From Stutzerimonas xanthomarina (GTDB lineage: Bacteria; Pseudomonadota; Gammaproteobacteria; Pseudomonadales; Pseudomonadaceae), in NCBI RefSeq assembly GCF_003935375.1, contig NZ_RHQM01000027.1, positions 1 to 37,519 of the forward strand: a DNA stretch of 37,519 bases, read 5' to 3'. The notes under the pieces are model-generated. The model was not told the DNA's origin. It did no database searches and saw only the letters and a program-made list of their open reading frames with translations. A program made the translations under genes and the position numbers. Positions 30,938 to 37,519 of this stretch are shown here, piece by piece (position 1 is the first letter of the stretch; every line of letters starts with the position of its first letter).

Positions 30938-31336
30938 TCAGCTGGCGGCTTGCTTGGCCAGGGTGCTTTCCAGGGCGCTGCGGCAGCGCTCCTCGGCGGT
31001 GTCCAGTTCCAGCTGCATCTGCTGGATATCGAGTAGCTGCTGCTCCAGCTGCTGGCGCCGCTCGGCGATCATCTGCAGCATGATGTTCAGCTGCTTCTGG
31101 TTGCCGGCCTTGGGATCGTAGAGCTCGATCAGCGTCTTGCATTCAGCCAGCGAAAAGCCGATGCGCTTGCCGCGCAGGATCAGCTTCAGCGCGACGCGAT
31201 CCTTGGGTGAATAGATGCGTTCCTGACCGCGGCGGGTCGGCGTGAGCATGCCCTGTTCTTCGTAGAAGCGGATGGCGCGAGTGGTGATATCCAGCTCATT
31301 GGCCAGGTCGGAAATACTGTAGGTCTGTTTCGCCAT
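30938..31336 (-). CDS. liuR: MerR-family regulator, LiuR-like
   Basis: A 132-residue MerR-type regulator. The N-terminal winged helix has YSISDLANELDITTRAIRFY followed by EEQGMLTPTRRGQERIYS, and a long C-terminal dimer helix is rich in Q and E. It has no cysteine cluster for metal sensing. Pseudomonad LiuR controls the leucine/isovalerate (liu) genes, and this gene lies at the end of a cluster containing liuD and liuE, so that assignment fits. GGAAG stands 5 bases before the ATG at 31336. It lies downstream of the thiolase instead of at the head of the liu genes, where LiuR is usually found. Confidence 0.82.
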   Translation of the reverse strand: MAKQTYSISDLANELDITTRAIRFYEEQGMLTPTRRGQERIYSPKDRVALKLILRGKRIGFSLAECKTLIELYDPKAGNQKQLNIMLQMIAERRQQLEQQLLDIQQMQLELDTAEERCRSALESTLAKQAAS

Positions 31337-31413
31337 GATTCTTCCGATCATCCTCTGTCGCGCCCGGCGAACCGGGCGCGTGTCTGCCAGCATGCCCTGC
31401 CGCGACGGTGCGC

Positions 31414-32595
<1,182 letters not shown>

Positions 32596-32722
32596 GACGG
32601 ACTCCGAATTAAAAGGCGCTACGCTGGGGCGTAACGCGAGGGCCAGGCGCGCGGCCTGACTCCGGGAAAGGGTGCCCTCGAACGACACAGGAGAAGCGGC
32701 CTCGCAGGCCGGCCAATGCCGC

Positions 32723-32752
32723 AGTATACGGGCGCCTAAGTGACTGGCCAGT
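32723..32752 (-). promoter_or_regulatory. Possible promoter and operator of the thiolase gene
   Basis: TATACT on the coding strand (32723-32728) looks like a -10 box. A 10-bp palindrome ACTGGCCAGT (32743-32752) lies where the -35 box would be, and no good -35 hexamer is seen, as in activator-dependent promoters. Confidence 0.35.
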
Positions 32753-32841
32753 GCTGGCGCGCCGCCGGCTTGTTGCGTTCGGGGCAGGCGGGAAAACGCG
32801 GCGGGCAAAGGTTGCTCCGGCGTCCTTCCCGCACCCAGGTT

Positions 32842-33471
32842 TCAGCGATGGATCGGGCTGCCGGTGGCCTCTTGCAACTCCTCGAAGCTGACGCCTTCGG
32901 CCAGCTCCACCAGCTTCAGGCCCTGCTCGGTGACGTCCAGTACGCCGAGGTCGGTGATGATCCGGTCGACCACGCCGAGGCCGGTCAGCGGCAGGTCGCA
33001 GGCCGGCAGGATCTTGTGCGCGCCGCCCTTGGCGGTGTGCTCCATCAGCACTACGACGCGCTTGACGCCGGCCACCAGATCCATCGCGCCGCCCATGCCC
33101 TTGACCATCTTGCCGGGGATCATCCAGTTGGCCAGGTCGCCCTTTTCCGACACCTGCATGGCGCCGAGGATGGCCAGGTTGATATGGCCGCCGCGGATCA
33201 TCGCGAAGCTCTGCGCGTTGTCGAAAAAGCTCGAGCCGGGCAGGGCGGTGACGGTCTGCTTGCCGGCGTTGATCAGGTCCGGGTCGATCTCTTCCTCGGT
33301 CGGGAAGGGGCCGATGCCGAGCAGGCCGTTCTCGCTCTGCAGCCAGACGTCCATGCCTTCGGGGATGTAGTTGGCCACCAGGGTCGGCAGGCCGATACCG
33401 AGGTTGACGTAGAAGCCGTCCTGCAGCTCCTGGGCGGCGCGCTGCGCCATCTGTTCACGTGTCCAGGCCAT
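32842..33471 (-). CDS. scoB: 3-oxoacid CoA-transferase subunit B
   Basis: A 209-residue beta subunit of a succinyl-CoA:3-ketoacid (or dehydrocarnitine) CoA-transferase. The catalytic glutamate is E47 in SENGLLG; YVNLGIGLPTLVANYIP and the glycine-rich KGMGGAMDLVAG are family blocks. Four bases separate it from scoA, so the two make one heteromeric enzyme that loads acetoacetate with CoA. It is slightly shorter than the usual 215-220 residues at its C-terminus. Confidence 0.92.
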   Translation of the reverse strand: MAWTREQMAQRAAQELQDGFYVNLGIGLPTLVANYIPEGMDVWLQSENGLLGIGPFPTEEEIDPDLINAGKQTVTALPGSSFFDNAQSFAMIRGGHINLAILGAMQVSEKGDLANWMIPGKMVKGMGGAMDLVAGVKRVVVLMEHTAKGGAHKILPACDLPLTGLGVVDRIITDLGVLDVTEQGLKLVELAEGVSFEELQEATGSPIHR

Positions 33472-33475
33472 GGTC

Positions 33476-34171
33476 TCAGCTCCTCACCGTGCGTTTTTCG
33501 ATGCGTTTTTCCGGGTTCGGGTTGTGCACGATGCGATGCACGTAGATGCCCGGCAGGTGGATCTGGTCCGGGTCCAGCTCGCCGGTCTCGACGATCTCCT
33601 CCACCTCGACGACGCAGACCTCGCCGGCCATCGCTGCCAGCGGGTTAAAGTTGCGCGCGGTCTTGCGAAACAGCAGGTTGCCGGCCTTGTCGGCCTTCCA
33701 CGCCTTGACCAGGGCCAGGTCGGCGGTGAGGGATTCCTCCATCACGTACCACTCGCCGTTGAACTGGCGGGTTTCCTTGCCTTCGGCCACCAGCGTGCCG
33801 TAGCCGGTCTTGGTGTAGAACGCCGGAATGCCCGCGCCGCCGGCACGCAGCTTCTCGGCCAGAGTGCCTTGCGGGGTGAATTCCAGGGCCAGTTCGCCGG
33901 CCAGGTACTGGCGCTCGAACTCCTTGTTCTCACCCACGTAGGAGGAAACCATCTTGCTGATCTGCCGCGTCTCCAACAGCAGGCCGAGACCGAAGCCGTC
34001 GACGCCGGCATTGTTGCTGATGGCAGTCAGGTCCTTCTTGCCGCTGTCGCGCAGGGCGGCGATCAGCTGCTCGGGGATGCCGCACAGGCCGAAGCCGCCG
34101 ACGGCGATGGTCATGCCGTCCTCGACCAGGCCTTCCAGAGCGTGGGCGGCGCTGGGGTAAATCTTGTTCAT
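33476..34171 (-). CDS. scoA: 3-oxoacid CoA-transferase subunit A
   Basis: A 231-residue alpha subunit. The GGFGLCGIPEQLI block near the N-terminus binds CoA; the segment FERQYLAGELALEFTPQGTL and the following AGIPAFYTKTGYGT are typical of the SCOT type rather than the shorter AtoD type. Pseudomonad dehydrocarnitine CoA-transferases look alike, so the acyl acceptor is not certain. AGAGG stands 7 bases before the ATG. Its leader has a CA motif and a sigma-54 promoter. Confidence 0.92.
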   Translation of the reverse strand: MNKIYPSAAHALEGLVEDGMTIAVGGFGLCGIPEQLIAALRDSGKKDLTAISNNAGVDGFGLGLLLETRQISKMVSSYVGENKEFERQYLAGELALEFTPQGTLAEKLRAGGAGIPAFYTKTGYGTLVAEGKETRQFNGEWYVMEESLTADLALVKAWKADKAGNLLFRKTARNFNPLAAMAGEVCVVEVEEIVETGELDPDQIHLPGIYVHRIVHNPNPEKRIEKRTVRS

Positions 34172-34183
34172 GAATTACCTCTA

Positions 34184-34192
34184 CTTGTTGTT
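34184..34192 (-). promoter_or_regulatory. Hfq/Crc CA motif in the scoA leader
   Basis: The coding strand reads AACAACAAG, then TAGAGGTAATTC-ATG. It fits AANAANAA next to the ribosome binding site. Confidence 0.7.
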
Positions 34193-34241
34193 CTATCTGT
34201 GCCGGGTGGTCCGATAGATGGCCGCCCGACGAATAGGGTTT

Positions 34242-34257
34242 AGCAAAATCGGTGCCG
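34242..34257 (-). promoter_or_regulatory. Sigma-54 promoter of scoAB
   Basis: The coding strand reads CGGCACCGATTTTGCT. The -12 box TTGCT is exact, the -24 box differs only in its first base from TGGCAC, and the GG-N10-GC spacing is exact. It lies 70-85 bases before the scoA ATG and overlaps the end of liuE by one base. Confidence 0.7.
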
Positions 34258-35157
34258 CTAACCGGCCTGCCTGGCGCGGGCGACCCGCGAACCGTTGGCA
34301 CGCCCCAGCAGCTGGCTGATGCGCTGGCCGGCGCCGATCAACGCATCGAGGTCGATGCCGGTGGCTATGTCCAGCCCGTTGAACATGTACAGCACGTCTT
34401 CGCTGGCGACATTGCCGCTGGCGCCTTTGGCGTACGGGCAACCCCCGAGGCCGGCGACCGAGCTGTCGAACACGGCGATGCCTTCCAGAAGGCTGGCATA
34501 GATATTCGCCAGCGCCTGGCCGTAGGTGTCGTGGAAATGCCCGGCCAACCGTTCGCGCGGCACTTCACGAGCCACCATGTCGAATAGTGTGCGGGTCTTG
34601 CCCGGTGTGCCGGTGCCGATGGTGTCGCCCAGGGAAACCTCGTAGCAGCCCATGGCATACAGCTCGCGGGCGACTTCGGCGACCTTGGCTGGCGGTACCT
34701 CCCCTTCGTAGGGGCAGCCGAGCACGCAGGAAACGTAGCCACGCACACGGATGTCCTGCTCGCGGGCAGCCTCCATCAGCGGGGCGAAGCGGGCCAGGCT
34801 CTCGGCGATGGAGCAGTTGATGTTCTTCTGCGAGAAGGCTTCGGAGGCCGCACCGAACACCGCGACTTCCTTCACGCCGGCCTCGATGGCCGCTTCCAGC
34901 CCCTTCATGTTCGGCGTCAGCGCCGCGTAGGTGACACCGGCCTTGCGCTGGATTTGCGCGAAAACCTCGGCGGAACCGGCCATCTGCGGCACCCACTTGG
35001 GTGAGACGAAGCTGCCGACTTCGATGTAGCTGAGGCCAGCGGCGCTGAGGTCGTCCACCAGGCGCACCTTGTCCGCCACGCTGATGGGCTGCTGCTCGTT
35101 CTGCAGGCCGTCACGCGGGCCGACTTCCACCAGCCGGACCTGTTTGGGCAGGCTCAT
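34258..35157 (-). CDS. liuE: Hydroxymethylglutaryl-CoA lyase
   Basis: A 299-residue TIM-barrel enzyme splitting HMG-CoA into acetoacetate and acetyl-CoA, the last step of leucine breakdown before ketone-body use. Visible family marks are VEVGPRDGLQNE at the start, SLGDTIGTGTP, the metal-binding HFHDTYG and the active-site cysteine loop GLGGCPYAKGASGN. CTGGAGGAC stands just before the ATG. The products feed scoAB and the thiolase encoded next on the same strand. Confidence 0.95.
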   Translation of the reverse strand: MSLPKQVRLVEVGPRDGLQNEQQPISVADKVRLVDDLSAAGLSYIEVGSFVSPKWVPQMAGSAEVFAQIQRKAGVTYAALTPNMKGLEAAIEAGVKEVAVFGAASEAFSQKNINCSIAESLARFAPLMEAAREQDIRVRGYVSCVLGCPYEGEVPPAKVAEVARELYAMGCYEVSLGDTIGTGTPGKTRTLFDMVAREVPRERLAGHFHDTYGQALANIYASLLEGIAVFDSSVAGLGGCPYAKGASGNVASEDVLYMFNGLDIATGIDLDALIGAGQRISQLLGRANGSRVARARQAG

Positions 35158-35218
35158 ATGTCCTCCAGAGGGTAAATGCTTAGCGAGCCTTCACCCGTGT
35201 CGTTGAATTGTGGCGCTG

Positions 35219-35241
35219 CTGGTGGGCTAAAGCCCACCCTA
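35219..35241. repeat. REP-like palindrome between liuD and liuE
   Basis: GGTGGGCT-AA-AGCCCACC followed by CTACG is half of the REPIN unit seen at 15177-15555. Confidence 0.75.
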
Positions 35242-35245
35242 CGGA

Positions 35246-37147
35246 TCAAGCCTCTTCCATCTCCAGCAGCACCGCGCCTTCGCTGACCATTTCGCCTTCG
35301 CTGCAGAACAGGCTCTTGACCACGCCAGCCTGGGCGCTGCGGATGCTGTGTTCCATCTTCATCGCTTCCAGCACGATCAGCGCGGTGCCGGCCTCGACAT
35401 GCTGACCGGCCTCCACCAATACACGAACGATGCTGCCGTTCATCGGTGCGGTCAGGCCGCCGTGATGCTGGTGGCTGGCCTCGGCTTCGGCAATGGGGTC
35501 GAAGGTGCGCACAGCCAGCCATTCGCCGTTCCACTGCAGGTACAGCGCATCGCCCTGGCGGATCGCCTTGGGCGTGCGGACGTTTGGTTGCTGCGCTGCC
35601 GGGTCGACCTTCAGCCGGCGGCTTTCGCCATTGCACTGCAGATGCAGGCTGATCTGCGCCGGCATGCCGAAGCGCAATCCGTCGCGTTTGGACCACGGCG
35701 AATGGGTATCGTCGCCGCGTACCTTGGTCGGTTCGGTCTGCACGAAGCACTCCGCAGCCTGCTGCCAGAAGGCATCAGATAGCTCGCCGGCCGGACGCAG
35801 CAGTTCGCTTTCGTGACGCGGGATAAAGCCGGTATCCAGCTCGGCCTCGGCGAAGGCGCGGTGGCCGACGACGCGGCGCAGGAACGCGAGGTTGGTGCGC
35901 ACGCCGCCGACGGCGGTCTCGTCGAGCATGGCCAGCAGGCGCAGGCGCGCTTCCTCGCGGTTCTCGCCCCAGGCGATCAGCTTGCCGAGCATTGGGTCGT
36001 AGAACGGCGACACGGTATCGCCCTCGGCAACGCCGCTGTCGACGCGACGGCCCGGGCCATCCGCCGCTTCACGATATAGATCGAGGGTGCCGGTGGCGGG
36101 GAGGAAATCGTTGTCGGGGTCTTCGGCATACAGTCGCACTTCGATGGCATGGCCGATCAGCGGCACCTGTTCCTGACGAATCGGCAGCGGCTCGCCGCGG
36201 GCGACGCGAATCTGCCAGGCGACCAGATCGAGGCCGGTAATGGCCTCGGTGACCGGGTGCTCGACCTGCAGGCGGGTATTCATTTCCATGAAGAAGAATT
36301 CGCCACGGGCGTCGAGCAGGAATTCCACCGTGCCGGCACCGACGTAGCCGATGGCCTGGGCGGCCTTTACCGCAGCTTCGCCCATGGCGCGGCGCAGCTC
36401 GGGGGAGAGGCCTGGCGCTGGCGCCTCTTCAACCACTTTCTGATGGCGGCGCTGGATCGAGCAGTCGCGTTCGTTCAGGTACAGGCAGTTGCCGTGCTGG
36501 TCGGCGAAGACCTGGATTTCCACATGGCGCGGCTTGAGCACGTATTTCTCGACCAGCATGCGCGAATCGCCGAACGACGACTGCGCCTGGCGCTGGGCGG
36601 ACGCCAGCGCCTCGGCCAGGTCCGCCTCGCGCTCGACCACCTTCATGCCCTTGCCGCCACCACCGGCGGTAGCCTTGAGCAGCACCGGGTAGCCGATCTT
36701 TTCCGCGGCGGCTCGGAAGGTTTCCACGTCCTGCGCCTCGCCGTGGTAGCCCGGCACCAGCGGCACGCCGGCTTCCTCCATCAGCGCCTTGGCGGCGGAC
36801 TTGCTGCCCATGGCGTCGATGGCCGAAGCGGGCGGGCCGAGGAAGATCAGCCCTGCCTGTCCGATGGCGCGGGCGAACTCGGCGTTCTCCGAGAGAAAGC
36901 CGTAGCCCGGGTGGATCGCTTGGGCGCCGCTGGCCTTGGCCGCCTCGATCAGCTTGTCGATGCGCAGGTAGCTGTCGGCCGGCTTGGCGCCGCCGAGGTC
37001 GATGCGAATATCGGCCTCGCGGGCATGGCGCGCGCTGGCGTCGATGGCGCTGTGCACGGCAACGGTGGTCAGGCCCATGGCCTTGGCGGTGCGCATTACG
37101 CGGCAGGCGATCTCGCCGCGGTTGGCAACCAGGAGGGTCGTTATCAT
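35246..37147 (-). CDS. liuD: Methylcrotonyl-CoA carboxylase, biotin-carrying alpha subunit
   Basis: A 633-residue biotin-dependent carboxylase subunit. The biotin carboxylase domain starts with LLVANRGEIACRVMRTAKAMG, has the ATP-grasp loop GGGGKGM (162-168) and the core MEMNTRLQVEHPVTE. The C-terminal carrier domain has the biotinylated lysine K597 in EAMKME. Placement directly before the HMG-CoA lyase gene points to methylcrotonyl-CoA rather than propionyl-CoA as substrate. Its partner beta subunit (liuB) is not in the window and should lie to the right. GCAGGA stands about 10 bases before the ATG. Confidence 0.93.
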   Translation of the reverse strand: MITTLLVANRGEIACRVMRTAKAMGLTTVAVHSAIDASARHAREADIRIDLGGAKPADSYLRIDKLIEAAKASGAQAIHPGYGFLSENAEFARAIGQAGLIFLGPPASAIDAMGSKSAAKALMEEAGVPLVPGYHGEAQDVETFRAAAEKIGYPVLLKATAGGGGKGMKVVEREADLAEALASAQRQAQSSFGDSRMLVEKYVLKPRHVEIQVFADQHGNCLYLNERDCSIQRRHQKVVEEAPAPGLSPELRRAMGEAAVKAAQAIGYVGAGTVEFLLDARGEFFFMEMNTRLQVEHPVTEAITGLDLVAWQIRVARGEPLPIRQEQVPLIGHAIEVRLYAEDPDNDFLPATGTLDLYREAADGPGRRVDSGVAEGDTVSPFYDPMLGKLIAWGENREEARLRLLAMLDETAVGGVRTNLAFLRRVVGHRAFAEAELDTGFIPRHESELLRPAGELSDAFWQQAAECFVQTEPTKVRGDDTHSPWSKRDGLRFGMPAQISLHLQCNGESRRLKVDPAAQQPNVRTPKAIRQGDALYLQWNGEWLAVRTFDPIAEAEASHQHHGGLTAPMNGSIVRVLVEAGQHVEAGTALIVLEAMKMEHSIRSAQAGVVKSLFCSEGEMVSEGAVLLEMEEA

Positions 37148-37519
37148 TTTTGTGATTCCTGCGTGGCCTGGAAGACGTTTCCCCTCACCCTAGCCCTCTC
37201 CCCTGAGGGGCGAGGGGATGACGGAGTGGGGCGAAGCAATGAAGTGGTTCGGCAATGATTGGCGTGACCGGTTGATGTGCGATCAGCGGCATGAGCGCGG
37301 ACGATATGGTTAGGCAGCCGCTCCCAAACCCCACACAACCCAACCCCATCTCCCTCTTGGGGAGCGGGCCGGGGCGAGGGGGAGTTGCTACGCACATGCA
37401 CTCCCGCCCAGCCATTGCACAGACCAACTCCCTCTCCCCTTTGGGGAGAGGGCTGGGGTGAGGGGGCGGTGCTGCGGCCCTGCACAATCACCCTGCCACT
37501 GCACAAGCCAACATACTCT
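37148..37519. repeat. REP-like palindrome cluster upstream of liuD
   Basis: No gene is seen. Three elements of the CCCTCACCC(C)-CCCTCTCCC family occur at 37181-37218, 37341-37383 and 37428-37466. The first is in one orientation and the last two in the other, giving a widely spaced inverted layout. Short frames here merely translate the repeats. Confidence 0.8.

Noticed and set aside
37144..37506. 120-codon minus-strand frame at the right edge
   Set aside because: It simply translates the REP-like repeats (PSPQPSPQRGEG-type peptide), a known false gene in pseudomonads.

Overview
The window looks like chromosomal DNA of a high-GC gammaproteobacterium of the Pseudomonas stutzeri (Stutzerimonas) type. 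The basis is the pseudomonad 5S rRNA 3' end, mksFEB, the cryptic psi-rimI gene pair, a liu-type leucine pathway, an OprD porin, and REP-like palindromes of the GTAGGGTGG and CCCTCACCC(C)AACCCTCTCCC kinds. These assignments come from reading the sequence; no database search was run.

Layout. 1-75: 5S rRNA 3' end and terminator. 476-4044 (+): two PqiA-type membrane proteins and a six-domain MCE protein (lipid transport across the envelope). 4160-9297 (-): mksF-mksE-mksB, an SMC-like condensin, with a repeat-filled gap between mksF and mksE. 9560-11922 (+): the carboxynorspermidine/carboxyspermidine polyamine pair. 12284-15096 (+): leuA, a psi-like DNA polymerase III subunit and rimI. 15097-15643: three REPIN-like copies in a row. 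15644-19299: a disordered acidic protein (-) divergent from otsB-otsA (trehalose), then carbonic anhydrase, followed to 20198 by an EamA exporter. 20285-21674: tRNA-Met with a near-consensus promoter, a HEPN-like gene and two small membrane proteins in lower-GC DNA.

21801-30853 (all genes -): an acquisition cluster. It holds a TRAP transporter (dctP, dctQ, dctM), a PAS/AAA+/Fis sigma-54 activator, a DoxX-like protein, an exported tannase/feruloyl-esterase-family hydrolase and an OprD porin. Reading the intergenic DNA shows a coherent control circuit. Three intergenic regions (before the TRAP genes, the esterase and the porin) each carry two or three palindromes of the form TGTCC-N8-GGACA. A -24/-12 sigma-54 promoter lies downstream of each set, and an AACAACAA Hfq/Crc-type motif sits next to the ribosome binding site. 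The circuit suggests that porin, periplasmic esterase and TRAP carrier are switched on together to harvest an ester or its acid, and are silenced by catabolite repression. No cytoplasmic catabolic enzyme is in the cluster, so the substrate is unknown.

30938-37147 (all genes -): leucine/acetoacetate catabolism. In transcription order these are liuD (methylcrotonyl-CoA carboxylase alpha), liuE (HMG-CoA lyase), scoA-scoB (3-oxoacid CoA-transferase), an acetyl-CoA acetyltransferase and a LiuR-like MerR regulator. scoA has its own very good sigma-54 promoter match and an AACAACAA motif. The window ends in a block of REP-like palindromes upstream of liuD.
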